NCBI GenBank assembly: GCA_017591395.1
Contig: WEDG01007100.1
Coordinates: 1-64,000 of the forward strand
DNA from: Schistocephalus solidus
Taxonomy: Eukaryota; Platyhelminthes; Cestoda; Diphyllobothriidea; Diphyllobothriidae
Length of the DNA stretch: 64,000 bases
Direction: 5' to 3'
Position 1 is the stretch's first letter, and every line of letters starts with the position of its first letter. Of this stretch, positions 1-10,975 are shown piece by piece. The notes below the pieces were generated by a model, which saw nothing but the letters and a program-made list of their open reading frames with translations, was not told where the DNA came from and searched no databases. Made by a program: the position numbers and the translations under genes.

Positions 1-404
1 TAACCAGAGTCTGAGAGAGCGAGACGCTATCTGCCAGACGCATGTCGATCTCCTCGCGTCCTCCGGTCTGTCTTCAAAAGCTTCTCCGTTCTCCGACCGG
101 GTGATTAAAAATCTAACTTCAAGCACTGGCTCAACGAGCGAAAGATCACTTTAAAGGGGACCGGTACCAAGGCGGGAATAAATAGAGCGAATAGAGCGAA
201 TGGACAGGGATACGCAAGGAGTCAAAGCAGACCGATCGAGCCGATCCAGTTAGCACGCTGGAGCTTAAGGTACTCGTGGTGGACATCCCACGACAGTTCG
301 AACCTCGATCTGGACGGGGTTCATGATAGCACAGGGACGCAGTGACGTGAAGCGTGATGTAGTTTACGGCGCCAGAAAAGAATTCTGACGACATCTACCC
401 CACG

Positions 405-438
<34 letters not shown>

Positions 439-2284
439 CTGCTCACCTGAGACAGGGGCGAGGCTAAAGACCGGAGGCTGGATAGAACGCGTGCCTGGCG
501 TTGCCGGAGCCGCCTCTAAGCGTGCCGTCACACCTGGCTCGAGATCCCACGGAGTGAGACCGGCATAGTGAAGAGAACCATAGCGGTCAACTTTTCAGTC
601 CGCCAGACAGCCACTCCACACAAAACACACATTGGGCTGACTGTGCGTTTCAAGTTCCACCGTCAGTTGACAGCCACGGATTTTAACGCATAGCCTCAGA
701 AAGCGCGTCACCTCCGTCGGCAGGCGGTAGTTAGTGGATTCAGTGTGCCACAGTAGTCACGGCACCTAGCCTGGCTGCGGTCTCCGAGGCCAAGCCAGGA
801 CTAGTATTGACTGCGTGCAGTAGCGGCAACTGTTTTTATAGAACTTGTGCAAGCATGCAAGGTCAAGTGTTGTTCAATTATGACGAAAAGGCAGTTCTGA
901 CCGCTTGAATGGGCCTTCGAGCACATGGGGTGCCAATGTAGTGAATTTTGCGGTTTGAAAGAGCAGCGGGCGCTAAAAAAGCCAGGGCTAGTCGTAAATG
1001 CGCGCATTCATGCCTCAGGGGGTGGCTGGTGGGAGCTGTTTTTATACGACCTGTGGACGTAAGGACAAGTGCCCTGTATCCACCGGCCGTGTGTTTTGCC
1101 TTATCTGTGGGTTAGCACGTACAACCAGGGCATGAACGGCTGGGACCTTCTGAATGTACCACGCAAGTGCGTGCATGTTGTGTTTGGTCAGACCCTACGG
1201 TCAGCGCATCTGGAACCGTTCGCTACCAAGACGAAACAGCAGGGCATTAAATCAGGACGGCAGACATCACAATGCGGGCTGCCAATAACACCTCCCCACC
1301 CTCACTACCCAAGAGAACATCCCACCGATCGCCCAACAATGGCACGAATTCAAAAGGGGAGATGGAACAGATAAGAAGGCGGTAATGGAAGATTAGGGCT
1401 TTAGGCCGGGATGCCCCCTGGCCAACGTGGTGGAGCCTCTGTGCCCCCACACCCGGTAGGTCCAATCGGTTTGCGTCTCTAAATTCTCACCACCCACTGG
1501 CCGTATCTCTTCATCTACCGATAGTAAGCTGAGCCGAGTTCTTCCAGATTCGTAAGGGATAGTGGGTCGACTAAGCGCGCAGTTTATACTCCACCTAGGA
1601 AAAGCGCCAACATCATAGAAAAAATCTCAGAGAAGGCACTTCTCGTCATCACCTCCCTGAATGGTTTATGGGATGCTAGAAGAAATAGCAGCATGCTGCA
1701 GCCGTTGACGTTAGAGGAAACTTCCTCACTAAAACAGCAACACAAACTTAGGGCTCACAGATGGGACGTCAGCTTTGAGACTATTAACGCGAGGTTAAGG
1801 GGGCAGATGGCAGTGTTTAGGATTGGTTTAAGGAAATGAGACTTGCGTGTATAAGTGTCAACACTAAATCACATATTTTTCGTAGAGAGCGTAAACAGTC
1901 TTTTAGAGGGGTGGGAGGCTCAAGTAAAAACTTTAGATGACTCGCTCACTACTCTAAACATCACCGAGACACAAACCGGGTTCATGTGTCATCAAGCCGA
2001 TAGTGATCTATAAAACCTGGATTTTGTCGGTCGACGATCTTCTTTTTTTTCCCTAACAGCATGTCAACTGATGTGATATAGTAGTAGTGTTGGGAGACAC
2101 AAGAGAGTTCGACCGTACAAAGCCAGGAGGTGAGTGCGGCAAGAATGACAGGCGTAGGAAGTAGTAGGTAGGTAGGGGCAAACTTGCACAATCTCTGCTG
2201 CACCTGCTTCCCTCTCCAGCCCACCTCGCAGCGACAGCAAGACAATACTACCACAAAAGAAGGCCGACTGGGACACAATGGCTG
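1..2284. other. 3' flank of the zinc-finger gene, unassigned
   Basis: I see no gene here. There is a (CT)n run at about 403-439. Frames of 60-101 codons on both strands lack any recognisable domain or codon signal and are treated as chance. Confidence 0.5.
403..439. repeat. (CT)n microsatellite
   Basis: An interrupted CT dinucleotide run. Confidence 0.9.
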
Positions 2285-4440
2285 ACAAACCTCCAGAGAA
2301 TGAGCTAACGCATGAGTGAGTAGTTGAGCGTAGATTTGGTCTTGTTATTTGTTTTTGAGTGGAGATGCGGAGACAGCATTTATTTCTCAGGCAGGATTTG
2401 GGCAACATCGGAGGTTGCCCGATACCCAAGAAATTTCCTATGCTATTTAATACAACAGAACAAAGTCTATAGATTTGTGGGTCGCACCATAAAATAACAT
2501 TAATATTAATAAGAATGAAAGAGAAAGGTTTCAACCAAATACCCTCTGTAACCAGAAAATATGATCTCAATTCAATTATAATCGGAAGCGCACTGCTTTC
2601 GCGAAAAAAGAAATGAACTCTGCTCTGACTTTTTGACATTTTTGCCAGAAAACGCAGCATTTTTTATAACCCGAAAATAGGGGCTGAAAACAAAATACGG
2701 ACACCGAGAATACCTCATGTTAAAATGGTAGCATGTGATAACATGCTATTTTGTATAATAGTTTCCGCTAATCTGGGATTTATTAACGCAATCGACAGGA
2801 GATAATCATTCTCAAAAAATCTTAGTATATATTTGGCCACTCTTTTGCACACTTGCAATCTTAGAACTGGGTATTTAAAGAAAAAATATAGCAAAAAACA
2901 CTCCAATATACAGCAAAAGTTGAGTTATTTACTTTCAGCAGAATATGTATCACTTATTTTCAAGGAAGCCGAAAATCTGTCAAATTTCCACATTGCTACC
3001 TCGGCAAAGCGCTTTTAATGGGATGCTTATTTATAGAAAGTCTTTAATTGATCTTACACCTGTTAATTGGCAGATTTTGTAAGGACGTTAATTTTTTCTT
3101 GGCAACCAGCTTTGATGTTTGAACTAATCTACAAATATGACGCAAGCGACCATCTACATTTAAAAAAATATCCAAAAGCTCACTACCTCAGTAAATGCTT
3201 TCAAGAAATATCTTATTTTGAAGGTTTATATGAACAAATAGAAAAGAACAGAGCATAGAACAGATTCGCTTAAAAACCCCGAAAACCGTGAACTATTCAC
3301 CGGTGTTTCAAAGACGATCTGACACTAACTGTAATTCAATATCAAAAATATCAATAAAGAAATTTGGCAAAAGGAAAGTTCTCTTGACATACACAAATAA
3401 TATATTTCAACTAAAAATAATACTTAAATTTATTAGTCACGATTACAGCGATATAGCATGTTTTCGGACTACGCCGTTTTTAAAGTTGGTATTTCTAAGC
3501 AAAGTAATATTATGTTTGACCCACTTGTGAAAAACGGCGGCCTCAGTGGGATTCGAACCCACGCCAGCAAGGGAAAGACTTTAGTACAGCCATGCATGCA
3601 TGGGTGCCAGTTTACGACTGATTATCACTCGAAAATGTTGGCAAATTGAATGATATATGTCACATACTGTAGTAAATGTTACTTAAACAGAATGAATTTT
3701 AACAGATTTATTTTCGAGGCCCTTAAAATTCCAAATATATTTCAGAGAAAGCATGCATAAAAGGCTTCCTTACTGCACTTACTTGGTAGAAAATTACGTT
3801 TTCCTAAAACTTGGTACTTGAAGAAAGGGTATCTTTCGTATTTAAGAACATGTTCTCAATTGCAGAATGATTTTAAACCAGAGCTGTTTTTACAATTACA
3901 TTCAGTGTTTGCAAACTACAAGCTGTATATATTTTGTATAGAGAAAATCAGGCATTTGAATATGCTATTAAGATCTCATTTAGGACTCAGTAAAACGGTG
4001 ACTGCACAGGTACGATGCATCATGAATGGACATTTCACGGTGCTAAAAAATCTCATAATTGAGACATTTTTAAAAATAAAATCCACCCGTTGTTTAGATA
4101 TACAAATTGAAACCGTGCTATACTACCAAATAAGTGCAAAGAATAATAGCTCTGTGCGTGTTTTATGCAAAATATATTTTACTTTATAAGGGTAAGGAAA
4201 ACAAATACAAAAAATTATACTACCTAAGTATTCCTTTTTATAGAACGTCGTTATTTGCGTATGGCCGGAAAGAAACTAGCTTAACAGCCCCTATTCTGTC
4301 CTTGTCATTATGCATCATGAGACTAACTTTAGAACCCCAATTAAGTTGCATTTTCTAATCGTAAACAAATTTTAGAATTTCGGTTGACATTGCGCGAGAA
4401 AGCGCATCTACTGCCTTATCAAATAATTTAAAGCCCTACG
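2285..4440 (+). repeat. AT-rich repeat family A, longest copy
   Basis: An AT-rich stretch of about 2.1 kb that recurs, in pieces, at 6100-7300, 25676-25975, 26328-27600 and 35850-37200, and inverted near 16000-17170. Shared landmarks in order are the tail aagaaatttcctatgctatt, a segment with cacaaaac.cag.aataaac, the phrase tagtatatatt, a block with ctccaatata.agc.aa, the phrase aaatgctttcaagaaatatc and a 3' part ending near gcatctactg. Short open frames in it (for example 3067-3258) are not kept in the other copies, which are frameshifted, so it looks noncoding. Its class is unknown: it shows no terminal repeat I can define and no RT. It could be a nonautonomous transposon. Confidence 0.65.
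3519..3600 (-). repeat. tRNA-like repeat family B copy (partial)
   Basis: This stretch shares tgacccacttgtgaaaaac and a B-box-like gggattcgaacccac (reverse strand GTTCGAATCCC) with 44517-44640. It sits inside or next to the AT-rich copy. Confidence 0.6.
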
Positions 4441-4446
4441 AAGATC

Positions 4447-4718
4447 CTGTGACACAGAAGCGAAGAGCCGAGTTCCAGGAAGTAGTTGTGAAGGAGACAC
4501 GATCACTGGAACAAGAGCTTTGCAGGCCTGACGTTTCGGATTCTCCCTCGAACCCATCTTCAGAAACAGTCACTCAAAAGGGTAATATGCGTCACAGGGG
4601 GCACAGTATGTGACGGTATGTGAATTTGAAGCGTCAGGACTGTAAAGTGCTTGTTCCGGTGATCGTGTCTCCTTCACAACTATTTCCTGGAACTCGGCTC
4701 TTTGCTTCTATGTCCCAG
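4447..4718. repeat. Inverted repeat enclosing a ribozyme-like motif (element end)
   Basis: The arms 4447-4535 and 4632-4718 are about 90% identical as reverse complements. The roughly 95 bp spacer holds the hammerhead-like core described at 4530-4563. An inverted terminal arm with a ribozyme at the centre is the layout known for Penelope-like element ends, so this is probably a PLE end relic; no coding part remains. Confidence 0.55.
4530..4563 (-). ncRNA. Hammerhead-ribozyme-like motif, ACGT type
   Basis: On the minus strand CTGAAGA (4557-4563) fits the core CUGANGA. A helix II with GGGTTC pairing to GAATCC follows, then GAAA (4534-4537), a self-complementary ACGT (4531-4534) as a minimal helix III, and a GTC cleavage triplet ending at 4530. 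Hammerheads with a very short helix III are known from Penelope-like elements. Outer helix I is weak here (about 4 bp with wobbles) and the first base pair of helix II is a mismatch, so activity is doubtful. Confidence 0.5.
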
Positions 4719-5268
4719 AGTCTCCATGATCGTGTTTTCTTCTTGACAACCAAGTGACATGTTGATCGAGAATCGCCACCAAGGAGGCCTGCGTGCGATC
4801 GCCAAACTTGACTTCTTAAAAATGTCCTATTCAAGGATTTTCGACGTAAAAGGGCTTGTTAGACCAGAAGTACTTAAAACCGCACAAGGAAAAGTAATAA
4901 TACGATAGGTTGTTCGTCATAGTTGGAGGAGTGCAATGAGCGGAATACTGTCAGGGTTTTGGTTACCCGCCCTCTCAATTTTTCACTAATTATGTCTATC
5001 ATTTTGTCAGAATAGAGACTATTATTATAAGGGGCAAGGCCACCATGGGGAGGCAGCGAACGACGTGGTAAAAACCTCCGTCTCACGACTACCACACTGG
5101 AATGGACAGAGTTGAGGCCCAAATTCACGGAAGGGCCACATCTTCCGTGCCCGCCCGTCATTTACAGAACATCGTCAATGCACTACTATAGGAAAGCTAG
5201 TTTTTGTGAGACCCCAGCCACACTGTACGATAGCGAACGAAAAGGATATTTAGCCAATACATTCTGTC

Positions 5269-5643
5269 TTACTCAGACGAATTCCACAAAATGGACTTTA
5301 TAATTACCTCGACGGGCACGGAGGCATCAGACGGAGGCAGGGCATTGCAGTCGATGATTGCGTCGAAGGTGCCGTCTTGTGATTCAACTGCCGCGGGTAT
5401 CATAACCTCAGTCGCCGTGGCGCATTTCGGGCGAATTGGCAGGAGGGGAGACGGGCCGACAGGAGGCGAAGCAGTTCCTCGAATTGCACGCTTTCGACCG
5501 CGTCGCCTACGGGTATCGGAAGTGTGCACCGTTCTCATGTGACGGGTCAGGTTGCTTTGTCTGTTGAATTTAGCGGAACATAACTCGCAGGTGTAGGAGA
5601 TGTTGGTGTGCGTCCGGCGGTGACGAGAGAGGGTACCAGCCGT
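5269..5643 (-). CDS. Zinc-finger gene exon 10 (terminal coding exon, stop TAA)
   Basis: It starts ACG GCT GGT after an acceptor ending gcctttag, in phase with exon 9. It encodes 124 residues and a TAA at 5269-5271. TAGTLSRHRRTH completes the finger begun in exon 9 (C640/C643/H656/H660, canonical). A last complete finger follows (C667/C670/H683/H688). The tail has a basic cluster RRRRGRKR, likely nuclear localisation, and then a Pro/Ala-rich acidic tail with no known domain. I see no clear AATAAA polyadenylation signal within about 300 bp downstream, so the end of the 3' UTR is not placed. Confidence 0.9.
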   Translation of the reverse strand, partial: TAGTLSRHRRTHTNISYTCELCSAKFNRQSNLTRHMRTVHTSDTRRRRGRKRAIRGTASPPVGPSPLLPIRPKCATATEVMIPAAVESQDGTFDAIIDCNALPPSDASVPVEVIIKSILWNSSE

Positions 5644-5810
5644 CTAAAGGCGCAAACGAATTCAGTTAAATTAAAACCTATATATATATATAGACATATC
5701 GATCTGCCAGCTGCATATCAGGCCCTGCGCGAACAAATGAATGGCGCTGATTAAGGTCATACTCGGCAGAGGTGAGTTGAATAAGCAGTGAGCTGTACAG
5801 TCTTTTATTC

Positions 5811-5850
5811 CTTGACGATGGGTTCGCGTGAGAATTCGAAACGTTGGATG
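5811..5850 (+). ncRNA. Hammerhead-like motif, ACGT type (degenerate)
   Basis: Same plan as at 4530-4563 but on the plus strand: TTGACGA (5812-5818, first core C changed to T), GGGTTC pairing with GAATTC, GAAA (5838-5841) and ACGT (5841-5844). It is probably the 3' end of an old PLE-type element. Confidence 0.4.
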
Positions 5851-6099
5851 AATAAAATTCTGGTCCCAGAGAACGCCTTCCCGTCTTATCCTATATATAC
5901 AGTAGATTGCCTAACTCATTAAATGTATATATCAGAATTTGAGGTAGTAGCAGGGCAGGCTATTTAAGGTGTTATTTCTGTTTGTTGTATTAAATTAATG
6001 AAGAAAAAGCTGTTTAATAATAAAGAGATCACTTCAGATCAGTTTATTCAAGGGAAAACGGGGTTAAATGGGGCAACATTAGTCGTTACTCGCCATCCC

Positions 6100-7300
6100 G
6101 GAATTTGCGTACGCTATTACAAGGTACAGATCAAAACGTTTTGTTTTCATGCGCATTACTATGCATGAACATTAATATAAGCCGGAAAAATTGGAATATA
6201 TCCCTTCGGAGAACGGTAAATTTGGTTTTGTTTTCACAAAAATCAGGTGAATGCAAGTTTGAGAAAATACATTGTTTACGGCAAATTGATGACAAATTTA
6301 GTTACAAAAATCAAGTTTTGCAAAGTGATGGCTTTTTGTACCAAAAAAACGCTGTAATAAACTTTTGTGAATGTATTTTGTTTTACCCAACCGATAGTTA
6401 GAAGCTTAAACGCGCATATATACGAGATGCGATGATACACCGCGACTTTTCGCAGTCACGACGTACGCGAAGCCTGAAAAGACAATTTCGGTCTACAGTT
6501 CACTATAAATGAATAAGGAAATTTAAAACGGAAGGGGCAGAAAATTCACATTTCATCACAAATTCTAAGTATATATTCAGCCACTCTCTTGTGTGTTTGA
6601 AAGCTTAGGACTAGACTGAGAAGTAAGCAAATATATCGAAAAATGCTTCAATAGAAAGAGAAAAGAGCGTTCTTTAATTTTAAACAGAAATTGTTTCCAT
6701 ACTTTTCAGTGAAGTCGAAAATTTGGTCAAACGGTCCCAGTTTTTTCTTGACATCCCTTTGAAAAAATGTTAATTACGCAGGAATTCGACAGCGAAACGT
6801 ATTATTAAAGCATTTTTATAAAACAGGTAACTTATTAAAGGAAATATTTCAACTAATATTAGGCATATATTTTCCCAGCTTTTGTTGTGGACGTTCATTT
6901 TTCATGGCAGCGAGGTTTCATGTTTAAGCGAGTCAACAAATATGACCCAGACGGCCGTCTGCATTAGAAAGAATGCCAAAAAAGTTACTGCTTCAGTAAA
7001 TGCTTTAAAGAAATATGTTATTTTGAGGGTTTTACCAAACACATCAAACGGATTGTACGTTTATGGGCAGTCGACTGAAGACACAAAAAATCGTAAATAA
7101 TTCGCCTCATTTTCAAAGACTATCTGCAACTCCTCGTAATAGAAAACACGAAATATTTATAGAGAAATTTAACAATAGAATAGTCCTCTTTGTATACACC
7201 AAATGGTACGTTTACGATTGCACCTGATGTTTCTATTTAAATTTATTAGTCATTGACCGACCTGTGAACATGTAAGCTTATGAAATATTATATTAATGTG
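6100..7300 (+). repeat. AT-rich repeat family A copy
   Basis: Diverged copy. It has the tatatattcagccactctct segment near 6571-6600 and the cagtaaatgctttaaagaaa segment near 6991-7015. The frame seen in the 3.1 kb and 26.8 kb copies is broken here by stops. Confidence 0.55.
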
Positions 7301-7814
7301 ACGTCCCTATCGGCGCAATGAAGCGAAAATCTGCTTGCCTTGGTCAAAATAATCTAAGACAATGTACAAACGGAAGAAAAACGACGAATTCTTGTGAAAC
7401 GGTGTTGGAATATGCACTTTCATGTTAGGCTGCTTGATGGCGGCCATAATTTACGTTTGGTTTAATCTAGAGGAATATGTATGTACAAAACTCTGAAAAA
7501 AACTATTTTCAAAAGTAATTCGGCTTTTTCTGCTTCATTCTTTCGTTTAATCGCATGGTCAGGCTTCCTATACATTTAAAACTTCAGTTTACTCAACTAG
7601 GTCAATTTTTCACATTTTCGTGATCTGTACATATTCCAAAAAAATTAACATTTCTAGACAATGTAATATTAATTTGTAAACCACAAAAAGTCATATATTT
7701 CCTTACGATCGGTTCATTTTTGACGTAAAATTTTGGTGGACGCAGTGTGCGCTGATTGCGCGAAACGGGCCATAACTAATGAAATTCATCAGATTTCCTG
7801 AGTTAGGACACCTG

Positions 7815-7815
<1 letters not shown>

Positions 7816-7899
<84 letters not shown>
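7816..7899. repeat. (AT)n microsatellite
   Basis: A pure run of over 80 bases. On both strands it yields meaningless Tyr-Ile frames. Shorter runs occur at 7968-7986, 9133-9167 and 9208-9225. Most adjoin short-repeat copies. Confidence 0.95.
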
Positions 7900-7900
<1 letters not shown>

Positions 7901-7902
7901 CA

Positions 7903-7972
7903 CAAATATGTTGCTAAGAGTGCAACAGGCAAGACGCAGACAGCTGTTTCACGGTCATTACCGATCATCATA
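7903..7972. repeat. Short dispersed repeat shared with 18068-18140
   Basis: About 70 bp (caggcaagac and gacagctg...tcacgg landmarks) recurs as the reverse complement at 18068-18140 with few differences. It lies between two (AT)n tracts. Its parent element is unknown. Confidence 0.55.
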
Positions 7973-7986
7973 TATATATATATATA

Positions 7987-8227
7987 TTACCAAAGGTCGC
8001 GGGATCGAATCCCACGTGTGCCACACTTGGGATTGGGTATGAATGGCTGATGACGGCTAATAAGCCAGAAATGGCCATTCCGGTCTCCCTTGTCTTTGTC
8101 GGTTTCACTTTAGCAACAAATGCTACACGTCGCTATGCGACCGCCTGTGAGGACTCTAGGCTTAGCTCCAAGGCACATCGAAACATACATGTTCCATAAG
8201 CAGATCGGTGAGCAACATACTATCATA
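7987..8227 (+). repeat. Ribozyme-bearing tRNA-headed short repeat (family R), 5' truncated
   Basis: This copy begins at the B box (ggtcgcgggatcgaatccc) next to (AT)n, runs through the ribozyme-like motif (8041-8085) and ends with the family tail (gatcggtgagc...actatc). The full unit, reconstructed from other copies, is about 303-309 bp: head ending in cgatcacaaccgac, tRNA-like A and B boxes, ribozyme motif, then a roughly 140 bp tail containing gcgaccgcctg and an AT-poor palindromic catgcatgttcc. No protein is encoded. It is not any SINE I can name. Confidence 0.8.
8041..8085 (+). ncRNA. Hammerhead-ribozyme-like motif of family R
   Basis: CTGATGA at 8047-8053 and GAAA at 8068-8071 enclose a GGCT/AGCC helix II. 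A self-complementary ATGGCCAT forms helix III, cleavage would follow ATT at 8079, and helix I pairs 8041-8046 with 8080-8085 with one mismatch. The first helix II pair is C/A. Confidence 0.6.
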
Positions 8228-8236
8228 CTATCACAT

Positions 8237-8853
8237 GGTAGTAGGGCGCTCACCGATCGTTTACAGGACTCACACGGCCCGTTGTGCCTTGGGGCTAACT
8301 CTCAAGCCCCGCCAGCAGCCGTAAGGCAGCTAAGTGTATAGGCAGAATAACATGACCGACAAAGACAAGGGAGACTGGAATGGCCATTTCTGGCTTATAA
8401 GCCGTCATCAGCCAGCCATACCCAACCCCAGGCGCTGCGGCGCTCGAGCCTCGAACTCGCGACCTTGTTGGGTAGAAGTCCAACGCTCTACCCACTGCGC
8501 CACGAGCTCGTTGTCTTGCCGGTTTTGATCGGGAATATTAACAATGGTAGTAGGGCGCTCACCGATCGGTTACAGGACTCACTCGTCCCGTTGTGCCTTG
8601 GGGCTTACTCTCAAGCCCCGCCAGCAGCCTTAGAGCAGCTAGTAATATAGGCAGAATGATATTGCCAACAAAGACAAGGGAGACAAGGATGGCCATTTCT
8701 GGCTTATTAGCCATCATCAGCCAGCCATACTCAGCCCCAGGCGCTGCGGCACCCGAGGCTTTCACTCACGACCTGTCGGGCAAAAGTCCAACGGTCTACC
8801 GACTGCGCCACGAGCTCAATGTCTTGCCGGTTTCGATCGGAAATATTAACAAT
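8237..8853 (-). repeat. Direct tandem pair of family R units (309 bp period)
   Basis: Two full units in the same orientation, 8237-8545 and 8546-8853. Each has tRNA-like boxes (B box reverse complement cctcgaactcgcgac at about 8451; A box region at about 8490-8511) and a ribozyme-like motif at 8373-8417 or 8682-8726. The CTGATGA cores lie exactly 309 bp apart. Direct tandem dimers are the genomic form expected from rolling-circle-like RNA intermediates. Confidence 0.8.
8373..8417 (-). ncRNA. Hammerhead-ribozyme-like motif of family R
   Basis: On the minus strand helix I pairs GGCTGG with CCAGTC (six pairs, one G-T), core CTGATGA (8405-8411), palindromic helix II GGCTTATAAGCC, GAAA (8387-8390), helix III ATGGCCAT, cleavage after ATT at 8379. 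The neighbouring unit's motif at 8682-8726 keeps the core but has lost helix I pairing. Confidence 0.65.
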
Positions 8854-9130
8854 TGTAGTTGGGCGCTCACTGATCGGTTACAGGACTCACCGGTCCCATT
8901 GTACCATTAAACTCCCTATAGAGCCCCGCCAGAAGCCTCAGAGCGAGTATTGATAGAAGCGGTATGATTATACCGACATTATTAACATTGGTAATATTTC
9001 CGATCAAAACCGGCAAGACGAAGAGCGTTGAACTTCTGCCCGACAGGTCGTGAGATCGAGCCTCGGGCGCCGCAGCACCTAGGGTTGGGTATGGCTGGCT
9101 GATGACGGCTTATAAGCCAGAAATGGCCAT

Positions 9131-9134
<4 letters not shown>
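8854..9134. repeat. Inverted family R fragments
   Basis: A minus-strand tail (8854-8975) is followed by a plus-strand head (8978-9131) whose family similarity stops at ATT (9129-9131). That is exactly the predicted ribozyme cleavage site, and (AT)n follows. The core CTGATGA is at 9099-9105 and GAAA at 9120-9123. Confidence 0.7.
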
Positions 9135-9169
<35 letters not shown>

Positions 9170-9509
9170 AAGAAAAAAGGGCTCGTCGGAAAATAGAGTT
9201 GTACTCGTGTATATATATATATATGCAGACAGGAGACGACAGAAAATGTGGGTATATTGATACAGCCAGTTTCAGGCTTATTCTGCCTTCATTTAGCCAA
9301 TCATATTACCGACTACCAGATGGGACTGAAAACGCAAACAGACGCTCGAGTACGGCGCATTTAGTCTACAAACTAGGACTAGCAGATGAGTCATATATAT
9401 ATAATGATAGCGTGAAACTAACCGATATACACTTTTCTTATGCCTGTGAGCTCAAGCTGGGATCCTTGCAGGCAGTCGAATGGCGAATAGCAGTACGTGA
9501 TGATAATGA

Positions 9510-9815
9510 GGTGCCGAAAAAGACACGGGAGACCGGAATAGCTATTTCTACCATATTAGCGGTCATACACCGGATTTGGATCATTGTCTGCATTCCACGC
9601 AAATGCTTGCGAAAACTCTAGATTGAGCTCTAAGGCATTATGATAGGTAATTTCGCTTAACCTGATTGATATGCGCCATACTATCATAATTCACATTTCC
9701 TATTATGACCAACAAGACAACGGGCCCGTGGGTCAATTGTGGAGTGTACCACTCGACGGCCGAAGATCCCAGGTTCGAATATCGGGTGATCCACGGCTGA
9801 GGTTGGGATTCGATT
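9510..9815. repeat. Degenerate family R remnants
   Basis: A minus-strand ribozyme-region remnant (about 9515-9575) and a plus-strand tRNA-like head (9707-9790, with gggcccgtgggtcaa and ggttcgaat). Confidence 0.5.
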
Positions 9816-10766
9816 CACGTATATTTAGTCATAAGGCGTTTGTTAATCTAAAGCTTTGCCACTGAGTCACGACGAAAGAATGAATGCCTGACGGGAGTAG
9901 CGAAGAAACTGTCTGCGGTAATGAAGTAGTCATTTGCGTCATGCCAATTGGCAACGGCTATCCGACTGAATATGCTAGCCTTAGAAACCAGTGTTTCAGT
10001 GTCCTATATTCTGACAGAACGCGTTATGAAAAGGTCAATCAGAGGGGAAATGTTGAGAGGTCAGTACATTTGCAAATCAAAGGATAGTTTTTGGCAACGG
10101 GCAATCGACGCATCAGCCTTGTCACCTCCGCACCATACCTCTGTCCTCGCAGGACTTGCTCTGGAAGCGGGCTGCAATATCCTACAAGTTGCCAACTCTT
10201 CCATCAAGAAGCCTACCCCACGCAGACAGGCAACGAAGCCCAAACATTTCAAAGTGCGCATCGTCGCTGAAAACGTCCCCCTCGGTAATCCGATTGACAG
10301 TAGTGTCAACAGGGGAGGTTATAGGGATTTAAAAGTGTCATTTGCGATAAGGCAGGGAGTAGGGAAATTTTACTGTGTGAACTTCGCGTGTTTGCTTGGA
10401 GGACGTCCTGTCAAAGCAGAAGTTAACGCCTTCAAAACTCCAAAAAGCATGGTAAACAAAGAGCACACCAAGCACGATTTTGCCAGTAGAAGGAATTAAG
10501 GCTGGCCGATTTGCAAACAAATATTTAAGGGACAAAAGCTCCAAAAAAGACTAGCTTTTGCTGCTGCTGCTGCTACTACTACAGCTGCTTTAAACAATGC
10601 AGCTACAAATATTATGAGTCATATCAGACATACTAAAAACTGCATTTACTACTACTATTACAACTACCATTATTGTTTGCATTAATAGCTGCCAGTCAAA
10701 ATGTCAAAAGTATGAATAAAAGCGGCAGTAGTAGTAATATTAATGGTGTTGAAGGCCAGCGATTTT

Positions 10767-10892
10767 GGTAGTAGTAGTAGTAGTAGTAGAGGTAGTAGTA
10801 GTAGTATTCGTAGTATTCGTAGTAGCAGTAGTAGTAACAGTAGTACTAGTAGTAGTAGTAATAGTAGTATTAGTAGTAGAAGTAGTAGTTTT

Positions 10893-10972
<80 letters not shown>

Positions 10973-10975
10973 CCG
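10767..10975. repeat. (GTA)n trinucleotide tract
   Basis: About 210 bp, interrupted then pure, preceded by a shorter (GCT/ACT)n run at about 10557-10590. All long frames in it are Val, Ser, Leu or Thr homopolymers and are not genes. Confidence 0.95.

Noticed and set aside
1069..1374. 101-codon plus-strand frame
   Set aside because: No domain or splice context; overlaps an opposite frame of similar length.
2064..2660. 198-codon minus-strand frame
   Set aside because: No domain; overlaps the start of an AT-rich repeat whose other copies do not keep the frame.
7703..8042. Tyr-Ile repeat frames on both strands
   Set aside because: Translation of (AT)n.
9948..10499. 183-codon plus-strand frame
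   Set aside because: No recognisable domain, no splice support, competing frames on the other strand.
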